DNA of 64,000 nucleotides from Verticillium longisporum (Eukaryota > Ascomycota > Sordariomycetes > Glomerellales > Plectosphaerellaceae), in assembly GCA_019188255.1 (NCBI GenBank), contig JAETXT010000004.1:3162001-3226000 (forward strand). Direction: 5' to 3'. The position numbers and the translations under genes are program-made. Shown here piece by piece: positions 22,230 through 34,128 of this stretch (position 1 is its first letter; every line of letters begins with the position of its first letter). A model generated the notes under the pieces. The model was not told where the DNA came from and searched no databases. It saw nothing but the letters and a program-made list of their open reading frames with translations.

Positions 22230-22559
22230 GGGGACTAGATATTCGCCGAGAATTTAATCCTTGCATGTTACCACCGGGGACTGCAACAGTGACGACAACG
22301 TGTTGCCATACTTCGTGTGTCTCGAGGTTGGTCAGGGGTGGAATGTTGCCCTACCGTCACGGTCAAGCTTTGAAGAACATGATTATGTCGGGAGATTTGT
22401 CGTCGTTGAATCAAGCGTATCGGACATTGCCGAGTTAGTGTCATATAACCGCTGCTCAGGTCAAACATGTTTCATTAAAACAATCCAAATGGTCAATCAT
22501 TCGAAAACACGTCATGTTACAGCATCATATATCCTCCATCCAAAAAGGGTATCCACTCC
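22230..22559. other. Convergent intergenic region
   Basis: About 330 bp between the 3' ends of the deaminase and transporter genes. Nothing else is seen. Confidence 0.5.
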
Positions 22560-24416
22560 TCACACAGCATTCTTCTCCGAAGCGCTGTGCTCAACGTACT
22601 CATCCACAAGGCCGACATCAGCACGCGCCTGCTGGAGGATAATGGCGTCCTCAGCATCCGTGCGGCTCCCAAAGATCTTGTCCATCTTTTCCAGCGTCAC
22701 ACCCTTCGTCTCCGGCAGGCAGAACCAAACCCAAATGATGCCACCGCCGAGGAAGACAGCAAAGAAGATGTACGTTCCCCATCCCCAGCCGGCGAACATG
22801 GCAGGCACAAAAAACGCCACGGCAAAGTTGTTGAGCCAGTTGCTCGAAGCGCCAATAGACACGCCCTTGGAGCGGATGGACAGGGGGAATATCTCGGAGA
22901 TGAGAACCCATGAGCAGGGTCCCCAGGTAGCACCAAAGGCGCCGACGTAGATCCACACGAAGACGACGGCGACCCAGCCGGCCACTGGGTTGCTGGCCCA
23001 CTTGTCATTGAACTTGGCGTCCATAATGCCGGGGATGACCATGGCGATCCACATGACGATCGAACCGACGATGAGCATTGGCTTGCGGCCGACCTTGTCG
23101 ATGAGTGGCATAGCGGGAATAGTCGAGATGAGGAAGATGACGCCCGTGACACCGCTTGCGAGGAGAGCCAGGGTCCCGCCAGTCAGGCCGAGGCTCTGGA
23201 AAACGTCCGCAGAGTAGTAAATGATGGCGTCGATGCTGCTGTAAATGATCAGCCCTGAACTCTTTGCGTCGTTGTTAGACCTGATCAGCTTACCTCCATT
23301 GCTGGAAGAACATGACGAGCCATGCCGTGGCAACTCGCTTGAAGTGGTCCCAGTTCCGCAGAATCTGCCAGTACTGCGCCATCTCCCTGCGAAGCACGTT
23401 GGTGTTCTTCTCGGCGAGACCCGGGAAGTTCTTCTGAAAAACGCGCTGCTCGAACAGAACTTCAGCCTGAATCTCCTTCAGCTCCGTCTGAACAAGCTCA
23501 TCGCTCTCGGGTAGGTTGCGAAGGTAGGAGAGAGTCTTGAGAGCCTCTTCGTCGCGGCCCTGCTTAGCGAGCCAGCGAGGAGAGAAAGGAAGCCACCAGA
23601 TACCGACGGCCAAGAGGACAGCCGGGACGCCCTGGATGTACGAAGGGAGGCGCCACGCGAGATCGGTCTGACCTTCGCCAATTCCGCCAATGTAGTTGCT
23701 GCCATAGCCAACCCAAAACGAGAGCATGATGCCGAGAATGGTGCAAAACTGGTAGAACGACACGATAAAACCACGGAGCTCAGGAGCAGAGAGCTCAGCA
23801 TTATAAAGGGGTCTGCAATCGGTCAGCAGTTGAACGCGTCGATCATACTACATTCATCACTTACCCAACACCGCTGAAGGTTCCGACACCAATACCGGTA
23901 AAGAAACGGCCGGCATACAGCATCTCGGGCTTGTGGAAGGACGCACCCGTGTAAAGGAAGCTACCAAGGATGACCCAAAGACAGGCCGAGAACATGGTGT
24001 ACTTGCGGGGAAAGACCTCGCCAAAGATTCCAGCTGTCACAGAGCCGAGAATACCTCCAAGTTGAAGGACAGAGGTCAACCAGCCCTTGGCGCTGGACGA
24101 CTCAACAACAGTGGGGAAGTTGTCAATGAAGCGCGTCATGACAAAGGACTGCCCGAGAACACCCTGTTGATAACCATATTCGAAGCCTCCAAAGCTAAGT
24201 CAAGTCAACACATTGATTTTGCCACCGGTTCAAAGGCTGTTGTGCCACGCGTGAAGATACGGGTGAGATCCACCACGGCTAAGAAAGGACGTACGATGCG
24301 AAAAGAGCAATGACAATAATCTTGGGATTGCTTTTGAGCGTCTTCCAGCGGTTCTCGAAAGCGAGCTCAGTACGTTCCTGAGCCGCAGTCTTGGGCGCGT
24401 TGCTGATGACAGCCAT
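22560..24416 (-). CDS. MFS sugar transporter
   Basis: Four exons on the minus strand (24416-24295, 24194-23865, 23812-23294, 23238-22560) with introns of 100, 52 and 55 bp; 549 residues. The sugar-porter signatures are in order: FGGFEYGYQQGVLGQSF in helix 1, GRFFTGIGVGTFSGVGP, SPRWL at 228-232, SSIDAIIYYSADVF at about 324-337, DKVGRKP at 371-377 and PETKG at 499-503. Twelve hydrophobic segments fit a plasma-membrane monosaccharide permease. Which sugar it moves cannot be told from sequence by eye. The third intron has two nearer alternative AG sites, but only the one at 23239 restores the WSSIDAI block. It lies downstream of, and in the same orientation as, a Zn2Cys6 regulator that might control it. 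Confidence 0.93.
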
Positions 24417-25264
24417 GCTTGCCTATGTTGCGATGATAGGGGCCGAGGCGAGGATGGCGCTGCTGACGAGGTAGCAGTGATGGGAAGAATGTATTGCTTG
24501 GAGGCGAGAGAGGCAACCGGATCCCGAGTCCAGATGAGCAACTTCTGACTTTATACATTTCTGCTGTCGAGATTCGCTTCCTCCCCGCCTCGGTCAACGG
24601 TGTTTCGTCCGCACCATGAATTGGCCTGGCGCCTGATGGTGGCCCGGCATTAGGTAACTTTGCTCCACCATGGGTGAAAATTGTCTTCCCCGTGGTGCTC
24701 CAGATGCTCCACGGTTCCCCAAAACGTGGAGTTACCCAACCAAACCCAAGGCAGACATCCCATGGTGCTTTTCCGATCCCCGCGACATTTGCTGATGTTT
24801 GACCAATAACGGGGTATCGAGGGGTGCAGTGAATGACACTGCAACCCAAAGAACCTTGATCTGGGCAGGGATGAGTCGGGACGACTTGTGGTGCTGGTAG
24901 GGGAAGTCTGTAGCCTACGATGGCGGGTAAAACTTCAATAGCCTATCGCTGCCAAGCGGAGCTAGCTTTCCTCGTGCGTGCAGGAATACCTGTCCAACGT
25001 CGTCCGCCGGCCGCCCTGCCAGAGCCGTGGGTTAGTAGCCTATTGTGTCCTAAATTGGCTAGCTCGCAGCATCGGCAGTCGACTCAGGGCTGCGGCGATC
25101 GATTCTAGGCCCTAGCGCTTGCGAGTCTCGACATCCCAGCGACCAACGTCAGTGACAGAGGCGCATCACCGTCGATCTGTGGGTGATGTGAGAGGCGGGG
25201 CTCATGCAGGATGCAGACAACCATGGAGTGACCAGTCTCGCATAGAGATAAGAGACGCACGTCC
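24417..25264. promoter_or_regulatory. Promoter region of the transporter gene
   Basis: About 850 bp between the transporter start and the 3' end of the regulator gene. A CCAAT box is present near 24801 (GACCAATAACGG). Minus-strand frames at 24367-24849 have no motif. I found no convincing inverted CGG pair for a zinc-cluster regulator, though I did not search exhaustively. Confidence 0.45.
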
Positions 25265-27095
25265 TCAATAATCAAAATCAATGTCGTGATCCTCTCGAAA
25301 TGCCTGCCGGATGCCGTTGAGGCTCGCGGTCTCCCGTTGTAGATCCACTCCAGCGTCTCGAGAAATGCGCTGCAGGCACTCTTTGACGGCAAGTTGCTGA
25401 GCCAGGTGCGTCATCTCCTCGGCAATCAGCAGCAAGGCGCCGATGATGATATGATCCCATTGCTCTCTGTAGGTATTCCATACGGCGTTACCGGCGATCT
25501 TCTCCGAGTGCCAGCTTCGCGATTCAAACGGTCGCCGAGGCCTGAAAGCCGCCGACAGACCAGGTCGAGACTTCAAGAGTAGTAGGCACGCCAGATGCAT
25601 GTTTGCGTTGCTCTGCAGGGAGATGGGACTGCTGTATATTGATACGGGGAAGCCCGGGTCGTCTGTGGTCAGGGCTGCTGCTTCGAGCGCTGTGGTCTCG
25701 AGGATGGGAACCGCGTCTTGGGGCCGTGTTTGATACCAGTGGGTACAGACGGCCAGTACGCAGACCATGCGGACTCGAAATCAGTTGATGCATCTGGAGT
25801 CTGGCCGACGAGTGGGTCTGTGTGTTCAGCGGGGAATACAGACGGTCTGCTATTGACGAGGTCGATGCATCTAGCCAGATGGCAGATGCTGGCAGTATGC
25901 ACGTCCTCGGGCGACGAGCTGGATGCAGCCAAGGATTGACGGCGGCGAACCCAGGATAGAAGATGTTCTGAGACAGGCCTGCTGGTGCGAAGGGAGTTTG
26001 CTAGCTCTGACGAATATGCTCCATTAGTACGCCTCGCCACGCGACAACCCCGGGGTCTCGTCACCAACACTCTGGGTTGATCTTACCTATCTTGATCTGA
26101 AAGCGGACCAGTGATTTGAGGGGCTCCTTGTCGCCATGCAAGAAAAGATCAGACGGTTCGATTTGGGGATGGCGCACCATATGGTTCGGCCACCTGGAGG
26201 GCGGCCTGCCAAAGAACCCTCCCAGTGTCACCAAAGAGAGTCCAACATGGGCCACTGATGCGTCCTTCGTCGAAAGCTCGTCAAGTAATTCTCGGTCCTT
26301 CTCGCTCGTGTACATCTCCGCCGGAGGGTAAAGTGAGGGAAACATGGATCGACTCTCGACGACCAGTGCAATGGCTCGCACTATGACATCCTCTCCCTGG
26401 GCCTGCTCCAGGACATCGACGGCAAAAGTGGACCGCGGCGCGCTTGAATCAACAATTGGAGCAATGTCGTATCGAAAGCTACGGAGGATGGCAGCACGCT
26501 CCGCAGATTGCGCAGAAGTTGTACTCGTGAACGCATGAGTCGTTCCCACGTGGGCTGGCGTGAAGACTTGGCGGGCAGAGGCAGCGCCTGGCGACATGCT
26601 GTCCGAGGTGGAGGCAGTATCAACGTGGATGCGGCCATTGCGTCTTGCAACTGTCTTTCGCGTTGCTGCCTCGCCGACAGATGCCGACGATGGGGAGGAT
26701 CCGCGTCTTGGGGTCGGCAACGGTGGATCTGATGATTCGCGTCTGGCAGGATGGCCCAGATGTCCGTTGGGCGACCCTACGGGCAACGTCTGCACGTCGG
26801 CGACCCAGGTCAATGGCTTGTAGAGGCATTTAACATTCCTCTCCTGGCAGCTGCCACACGAAGGCTTCTTTTCGTCACCTGAAGTGAAGATGAGGTCAGT
26901 TAGCGATGGGAAACAAATGGCGGCGCGTGTGAGGGGTCGCGTCGGTTGTGTCCGAGACATGGATGACTACAGGAGCCTACATTTCCGGTGTCGCTTTCGA
27001 CAAGGGATGCAGCCCCTACGTGAGCGTCGTCTGATTTCTGGAGGAGCTCCTGTAATAGACGCTGCAGTCTTGTTGGATGGATCCGCTGCAGACAT
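25265..27095 (-). CDS. Zn(II)2Cys6 transcription factor with an apparent frameshift
   Basis: Three exons on the minus strand (27095-26981, 26878-26087, 26006-25265) with introns of 102 and 80 bp (GTACTAAT branch in the second); roughly 550 residues. The first intron splits the zinc cluster. Once joined it reads C29-x2-C32-x6-C39-x6-C46-x2-C49-x6-C56, preceded by RRRSRRG, a full binuclear zinc cluster. The rest looks like the fungal-specific regulatory domain (PF11951-like), including CHLARCIDLVN and WYQTRPQDAVPIL. In exon 3 the frame changes near 25725-25745: coding similarity continues in the +1 frame after AWSAYWPSV. A lost GTCT repeat unit or one lost base would explain it. Either the gene is damaged or the sequence has an error here. 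No intron with acceptable signals fits. Confidence 0.78.
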
Positions 27096-27420
27096 GGCGC
27101 AAGCGGATGAGGTGTCTGGGAGCGAGAGGCGATGTTGCTCTGTGATAGCCTATGCTGATGTTCCGAGGATGAGATTTGTCCGGGGCAGTGAGAATCCTGT
27201 GGGGCACTCAGGGAGGGCAGAGGGGAACGAGCCCGGCAGAAGCCGACCTGCCCTGGAAGCAGAGAAACAGAGGGCCTGGAGTCAGTGAGATGTTTTGGCG
27301 CCAGTGACTAATTAGCGCCGGCGCTAGGTGCCTTCCATCTCTATCCAGGCACCTTACCTTAACGTACCTACCTAGGTAAGGTATAGTGGGGCGATAAAAG
27401 AAACGACGGAATTCCGTTTT
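27096..27420. promoter_or_regulatory. Promoter region of the zinc-cluster gene, with an imperfect palindrome
   Basis: Normal-composition DNA ends abruptly at about 27420, where the RIP domain begins. An imperfect palindrome around 27352-27384 (TACCTTAACGT...TAGGTAAGGTA) resembles AGGTA/TACCT palindromes often seen in intergenic DNA of filamentous fungi. Confidence 0.45.
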
Positions 27421-27648
27421 CATATTAAAATATATAGTTTTCTAGCCTTTACTACTTACTCTATAGGTTAGACTAAGTAATAATATTAATAGTACTATTA
27501 GAGCTTTACTAAATCTATAAACTTTATTATTTAAACTATTAATATTTTCTATATTTAATAAATAATAAAGTTTTAAAATTAAGTAAATTTCTTTTCTATA
27601 TTAATATTAATTTTATAAATAGAGGAAGTTAATTATAATTAATCTTTT
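27421..27648. repeat. RIP-degraded DNA, unassigned
   Basis: AT-rich, almost without CA or TG, with no identifiable element. It borders the zinc-cluster gene promoter. Confidence 0.6.
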
Positions 27649-28354
27649 TATTAGTCTAGGTTCTAGGTAACGACCGAAGGTAAAATTATTTTAATAGATA
27701 AAGGGATCGTAGAGAGATAAATTAATAAAAGAATATAAGAGGAGGGGAGAGATAGAAGTTATTATATCTCGAGAGGGTAGCGTTAGAGGAAGGAACGGAT
27801 CGAAGATCTTAGTAGCCCTGATTTTAGGCTATAGAATACTATGTTTTTCGATAAGAATAGAAATAAGCGTTTTCCGATTTAATTAATATAAGTACTCGGA
27901 TTAACCTTAAGGGAAGTAGGGCCTATCTAGAAGAATATCTATTTATAATAGTTAAAGGTATTAAAATTAGATAGGAATTATTATATAATAGGAAATAATG
28001 ATTTTACTTAAAAAATAAAGATATATTATTATTATAAAAACCCTAGAAAGTAGGGTAGGGGAATTGCTCTATATCTAATAGACTAACCTTTAGGGACTAA
28101 GCGTAGATAAGGCGCTTAAACTACCTCTAGATCCATAGGGAAGTAGAGTCGGTTCTACTCTAGCTTATAAGCTAAGCTAATAAGAGATAAGAGAAGTTAA
28201 ACGGTTATTATTATTTAATAGTTCTATCGAATTAGATAGAAGTTAAACTATTATATAGCTCCGCTTTTTCTCTTTCTAATAATATAGATATTAATATAGT
28301 TTAGCTTTTATCTTAGCTATTAGAAGGGTTATAAGACCCTATCTCCTATATATA
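27649..28354 (+). mobile_element. Solo LTR-like copy of a second family (LTR2), RIP-degraded
   Basis: About 700 bp that align by eye along their whole length with 39325-40015 and, in reverse, with 33435-34128. Shared blocks include GGTTCTAGGTAACGACCG near the start, a central AGGGAAGTAGAGTCGGTT and an end near ACCCTATCTCCTATA. It is heavily mutated compared with the 33435 copy. No coding capacity. Confidence 0.7.
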
Positions 28355-28416
28355 ATAATATAACTTATTTAATTAGAGATCTATTAATTAATAAATTAAT
28401 CGATTTATATAATAAT
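28355..28416 (-). mobile_element. Short remnant of copia-type internal DNA
   Basis: About 60 bp that match the internal region of the copia element seen at 45215-45285. The LTR at 28417 is therefore attached to a fragment of a further copy, which explains why no target duplication is visible at this end. Confidence 0.45.
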
Positions 28417-28704
28417 TATTAAGAGGGCTTTACTATTTATATAACCCTAATTCATTACTTTAGCTATATTTAAGAGCTCTAAATAGATAGGGTAGGTAAT
28501 ATAAGACTTATAATAATTATTGATACTATCTCTCTAAATTACTACTACCTATATAAATTAGATATACCTATCTAATCTACTAATTACGTAAGCTATAAAT
28601 TACGTACTCCTAAGAGCTATAAATCCTAGCCCTACTAATTATTATATTAGTAAATCCTATATAGTAATTACCGACCTAGGTAATCCCCTAATATTAGTTT
28701 AATA
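28417..28704 (-). repeat. 3' LTR of copia element B
   Basis: Reverse complement of the solo LTR at 17030-17318 after many C-to-T and G-to-A changes. Internal sequence ending in a purine-rich tract (reverse of CTATCTTTTCTC) adjoins it at 28705, as in element A. Confidence 0.85.
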
Positions 28705-30033
28705 CTAGCTATCTTTTCTCTATAGATAGGATTACTTTAAGGACTAATATCGGGCTCTATTACTTAGGTTGATAGCTACTCTAATATACTTATAATCCTC
28801 TAATCTCTAGTATATTAGATCTACTATTCTAATCTATAAAATATATAGATAAATAAATAATAATAGGAGAATAATAGATAGAATAAGGAAAATATAGTTT
28901 AATATTACTATTCCTATAAGCGCTAAATCCCTAGTCCCTAGTACTATAGATTAATTAAATTAGCTATTAAATAGCTCTCTAAGGAAACGAATTAAATTAT
29001 AATTAAATAATAGGAATAGGCCTTTAAGCCCTTTAATAAAGGAAATAAATAGTTAATTAAATAGCGCTGTTATAATAGCTAAATATAGGCTTTTAAAATA
29101 TCTAAATCGCTAATTTATTAATTAAAGGTAGAAGAATAATTATTATTACCCTTTATTAGCCCTTTAATAAGAATAATAGGATTAAACTATTTAAATAGAA
29201 TTAATAGATCCTATTAAATTAGTCTAATAAATACTATATTCTAAGGATCTATATATTTAATTAATAAATTATAATAACTTTATTCCTTTTACTTTTTCCT
29301 CTTCCTTATATTATATACTTTATTTATAGGTTAACTAGCTTAATCTACTATTTTAGAGCTTCGATAATTAATAAATCCCCCTTTTTATTACTCTCTTTCT
29401 CTCTCTTTTTCCCTCTCTCTCTCTCTTAATAATACCTCTTAAGTATAAAGCCCCTATACTTATTACCCCTCCCGCTAAGAGAATAGCGAAGCGTAAGAAC
29501 TTAGTTAATATTAATTATAGAAGTTATTAATCTAGGGTTTAGAGTATATCTATAATAATATCTATAAAGTCCCCTATTTAGAGTATTTAAAGTCTTATCT
29601 TATTAATAAGTAAATTAAAGTTAGCGCTAATAGTATATATTATGGTCTAGAGCTTAAGGGCGCTTAATATTATAAATATATTTCTAGGTATTCTTATAAA
29701 TAAATATAAGCTTCTATAATCTCTATTTTCTAATATCTATAATTCTAATAATTATTATCTTAGCTTTAAGTCTACTATAAAGTTTTTAAACGCCTAGGAT
29801 AAGAAGAATAAGCGAATAAGCTCCTTTCTCTAATATTTCCTTAATTATTTAATTATAGAATCTATTAATAGGGGATATATGATATAGAGAAATACTATTA
29901 TTAAAAGTATATTATCGATTATTAAAAAGGAGGAGGCTAAAGGGGGTAATAACTTTAATAAAGACCTAGATAGTCTTAGTAATATAGAATATAAAGTAGC
30001 TAAGTATACTATTATTCTATAGCTCTTCGATTA
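28705..30033 (-). pseudogene. 3' internal region of copia element B
   Basis: Matches 43450-44907 of element A in reverse, including a polypyrimidine CTCT tract at about 29391-29425 (the mirror of AGAG at 44150-44162). It appears non-coding and fully degraded by RIP. Confidence 0.65.
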
Positions 30034-31892
30034 ACGTAATCCACAAGCGAGTGGTTCACCCATGCGAGTGGTTCACTTCACCCCGACCCGACAAACATTC
30101 CGAGGAAAACCTCAACCCAAACGCCGTAAATCAATTAAAATCACTCCTCCTCGTCTTTTGCAGACGATGAGATAGCTACCTGACAAGTTCTCGCGTTGTG
30201 GCCGGTCTTCCCGCATACGCTACAGCATCGTTTCTTCGGCTGGGACCACGACGCGGGACCCGGGTTCTGCAGCGTTTCCTCTTTTATCTGGATATCTACT
30301 TCCTTCTGAGCAATCTTGTCCTGTCCCTCGCCTACAGCCATGCTTCCTCCTTCCCGGAGACGTAGCTTTTTGGCCCTCCGGCGTCGGCTTAGTGTAGCAT
30401 TTTCCTCTCGAAGGATCATAACCTCTGACTTCAAAAGAGCGATCTGGTGCATAACACCCCGCGTCCCCTTCGCAAGATAGTCAACAGCATCTAAAATTGA
30501 CGTTGGGGAGCTTCCCTGGTGGCGTGAGATTCGCCCTTTGATGAAGTCAGTCTGGGAACCTGCCTCGAGCAGGTTAGTGGGCGTCTTAGAGACCCAAGAA
30601 TCACGCTCCCCGTGGGACGTCCCCGGAGGCGTCGTCGTCCTCAACCTCACATCCAGCTTTGACAGGACTGTTTCCGGGTTATGGGGGACAAGCCCCGCTC
30701 CTCGAAAGCCTCCCTGGATGTTTTTCTGTCATTGCTTGCTGAAATGCAGCCGAAAACGCCGGGAAGAAGTCTTCTTTGCTGATGTGCGTTGTACCCGCCC
30801 TCATCCTATCCTCGATTTGCCGACCGTATGCTTTCTTTAGTGGGCCAAAACACCCAACATCGAGAGGCTGGAGTAGATGTGACGAATGAGGAGGCATACA
30901 GAGTGTGATGATGTTGTTCTCCTTGCAGTAGAGTTCGAAGTCGACCGAGTGGTGACTTTCGTGGCCATCCAGGATCAGTAGGCGATAACCGCCCGAAGTA
31001 CGGGACTTTGTATGCCTGTCAAAATGCCGAATCCATTCCAGACCAATATCATTCGTCGTCCAGCCGTTTGGAGATGTTGCGATTCTCCAGTCGCGAGAAA
31101 TCGCGTCGTCCTGGTACCAGCTCGAGAGGTGGTACTTGCCCGAAACCACGATGAACGGCGGGACGGAGAAACCCAACGCGCCAACGCCCTGGATCACCGT
31201 AACCCATTCCCGGTTGCCTGGCTGCCTCATCTTCACATTGGACCGTCTTTCCGAACTGGTCACGACCATTCCGTTGGCGATAACGCCCATCTGGAAGCCG
31301 GTCTCGTCAAAGTTGTACATGTCAGCCTCTTGGATGCCGTACTTGGCGATCATGTTATGCACGAGGCGGAACCACGCGTTTATCGCGTCCGGATCTTCGC
31401 ATTGGGCCCTCTTGTAGTCGTACTTGCGAAAGAAACGCGTCCGGAGCTCTGGTTGCCGTTTGACGAAGTTTGCGGCCCAGTTCTTCCCGACGCGTGGCGC
31501 GTCACGGTCGGCAAGCAGGCGATTCGCCATATCTCCGACCTCACCCAACCGGGGAGGGTAAGATCGCGCATCTAGGTCAAGGATATATTCGACAATAGTT
31601 TTCTCTTCTAGTACTGTTAATTTGGCAGAATTGGGCGGGCTTTCGCGTCGGGAGGGTTTGCCCTTCTGGCGTCGGAGGAGCGTCGTTAAGGGGACGGTGT
31701 AGATCCTCGCAGCACTCCGGGCGCTTAGGTTCGGGTCATTGTCCATAGCTTGGATAGCAAGGAATAATTGACCTTCTTTTGAAAGAGTCTCCATCGCGGG
31801 CGGAGGTGGAATCTGTAGAATTCAGGTGTAGGTCGTGGGCCCGGGCGAAGTGAACCACTCGCTTGGGTGAACCACTCGCTTGTGGATTACGT
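30034..31892 (-). mobile_element. Fot1/pogo-like DDE transposon, copy 1 (not RIP-mutated)
   Basis: A 1859 bp element with TA at both borders (30032-30033 and 31893-31894) and inverted termini of about 50 bp starting ACGTAATCCACAAGCGAGTG. The termini contain two tandem units of AAGCGAGTGGTTCAC-like sequence. GC content and CA/TG content are normal, in sharp contrast to the host copia DNA. It is almost identical to 48581-50435 and 50533-52388. The transposase gene fills most of it. Confidence 0.95.
30141..31794 (-). pseudogene. DDE transposase with one frameshift (copy 1)
   Basis: Starts at 31794. Helix-turn-helix segments occupy roughly residues 24-42 and 80-125 (CENP-B/Tc5 type). The DDE_1 catalytic domain has D163 (NFDETGF), D276 (ILDGHESH) and D312 (QPLDVGCF), a DD35D spacing. 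A C-terminal coiled-coil-like part and a CCHC zinc knuckle (C-x2-C-x4-H-x4-C) close the protein near 30200. A run of five T at 30721-30725 (seven in copy 3) shifts the frame, giving a stop at 30679; the reading resumes in another frame to the end at 30141. This copy keeps the longer forms of the two later homopolymers, so its tail is intact. About 551 codons in all. Confidence 0.85.
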
Positions 31893-33434
31893 TACTTATA
31901 GTAGGACTCTCCTAAGTAGTTAGGCTTAGAGTCCTCGGATTCTAAGGCTTAGTTTACTCTTTAAAGCTATTATTTTACTATTTTACTACTCCTAGAGTAC
32001 CCGTTTTTAAGCTTTATTAATTACTTTTAATATTATTTACTTTTACCCTTTAATTATTATTTTCTTAATATTTAATTTATCTTTTAATCTTAATTATAAT
32101 TTTATTAAAGCTTATTAGTACTTCTAGTATTTAGTTTAGCGCTCCTTTAATTATTAGATCTATTAAATTATTATTTCTAATAATCTAATAAATTTCATTA
32201 ACTTTATATTCTTTATAGCTTTACTATAATACTATAAGATCTATTATTAAATATTTCTCTATTATTATATTTAATTAAATAAAGTATTAATAGAGCGAAT
32301 AGCTATTAATATAGATAATTATCTATAAGAATAATAGTTCTAAGTATTTATAGATCTCTTAGAATATCTATTTAAGTATATAAGCTATATTAAAGCTATT
32401 AATTATATTATAGATTTTACTAGCTAGAACTAAATATATAATCTATTTATATTTAATAAATTATTAATAGAAGATATTACTATATATTATAAAAGCATTC
32501 TCCTAATTATAGGAATATTTATTATTTAGGAGGATAATAAATCTAATTTATAAATTAAAGTCCTTATTATTAGTAAAGGAGCTATTAATAAATATATAAA
32601 GCTAAGCTATTAAGAGATCGAGGTATATATAATTTAAGCTATAGCCTATATTAGCGATCTACTATTATATACGTTTATTAAACTATTTAAAGTTATCCTT
32701 TTATAAATTCTTAGCTTAAGCTATAATAGAGAAATCGAAAGCTACCTCTAATTAATAAATTAAAGTAATATAGGTACTATAAGCTCTCTAAGTAATATAT
32801 TACTATTCTAAGCTTACTATCCCTAGGGTTATTAGCTCTAAGCGATTACTTTAACCTTTCTATTATATTATAAAATCGTTAATTCCGATTTTAATAACAT
32901 AGCTATTAAAGATAGTTTTAGATCCTATATTAGAGATAGAAGTAAGCTTTACCTAGAAGCTAGCGCTTTAGAGCTCTATTTATTTCTTTTCTATAAATAT
33001 AGGCTCTCTAAGGTTAAGGGTATTATTAATCTATATCCTAATTAATTTAAAGCTCTCTCTAGCTCTAATTAGAAGTAAATATAGATTATAGCCTATTAGA
33101 ATAGCGTTTAGGCGCTCGCTATAATAATATTAATAAATTATAAAATAATAGAGACCTAATTCTATAATACTATAGAATAGCTTTATAATATAGAAGACGA
33201 TTCTATTAGGATATCTATATTATAGCTCTTTAGGATATATAGGAGAATATTATATAATAGATCTATAGTACTCTAAGTATAAGCTTAATTAATATCGTAG
33301 AATATTAATTAATAGCTATATTATTATAGTATTAAGGTAATCGCTAGGATTAGTTATTAGCTATAATATATAATTATAAGCGATTACGTTAATAGAATTA
33401 TCTTCTCTTAATTATTATGTCCTTAAACTATTAA
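31893..33434 (-). pseudogene. Degraded reverse transcriptase/RNase H part of copia element B
   Basis: Reverse-strand match to 41960-43450 of element A. Stops fill all frames and CA/TG are nearly absent. It is separated from the integrase part by the LTR2 insertion at 33435. Confidence 0.65.
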
Positions 33435-34128
33435 TGTTTATAGGGAGTTAGGGTTTTATAACTCCTCTAGCAGCTAAAATAAAAGCTAAACTATATCGAT
33501 ATATATATTATTAGAAAGAGAAAAGGCGGGGCTATAGAATAGTATACTTTTTATAACATTCCATGGAGCTATCCTATAGCAATAACCGTTTAACTTCTCT
33601 TATCTCTCATTAGCTTAGTTTTTAAGCTAGAGTGAAACCGACTCCACTTCCCTGCAGGTCCTGAGGTGGTCTAAGCGCCCTGTCCACGCCGAGACTCTGA
33701 GGGTCAGTCTGTCATATATAGATCAGTTCCCCTAGGCCTGTTTTTTAGGTTTTTAGATATCTAATATATAGTCATTTCTAGTCGTACTCGTTACGTCCCC
33801 TTACGTAGTAATTCCTATCCAATTTATACGTTTTTAACTATTAGTAACGGATACCTTCCGGGATAGCCCTTACTCCTATTAGGATTAATCCGAGCCCCCT
33901 CTTTAATTGAACTTCCTATTTACCTACCTCCGATTTATACGAAGACTATACTATTCTATAGCTAAAATTAAGGGCTATTAGAATCCTCGATCCGTTTATT
34001 AATCTAATACTTCCTTCTAGAGATATAATAACTTTCCTCTCTTACCTCTACCTTTTTATTTCTCTATTATCCCTTTACCTCTTAAGATAATTTAACCTAT
34101 CGGTCGTTGCCTAGAACCTCTTTTAATA
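33435..34128 (-). mobile_element. LTR2 solo copy in element B, lightly RIP-mutated
   Basis: This 694 bp copy reads TGTTTATAGGGAGTTAGGG at its left border and ends TCTTTTAATA, splitting a continuous copia sequence as judged from element A. It retains many CA and TG sites (for example 33640-33730, around CTGCAGGTCCTGAGGTGG), so it is the least altered of the three LTR2 copies and gives the best idea of the original. A short target duplication around ATTAA is likely but not clean. Confidence 0.75.

Noticed and set aside
24367..24849. 160-codon minus-strand frame upstream of the transporter
   Set aside because: It overlaps the first exon in another frame and the promoter, without any motif.
25265..26086. 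Reading the end of the zinc-cluster gene as a separate gene starting at 25768
   Set aside because: The segment continues the regulatory-domain similarity directly after a one-base frame change, so one damaged or misread gene is simpler.
31012..31575. 187-codon frame opposite the DDE transposase, repeated at 48897 and 51508
   Set aside because: It is the antisense shadow of the transposase gene and is present only because the three copies are near-identical. It has no motif of its own.
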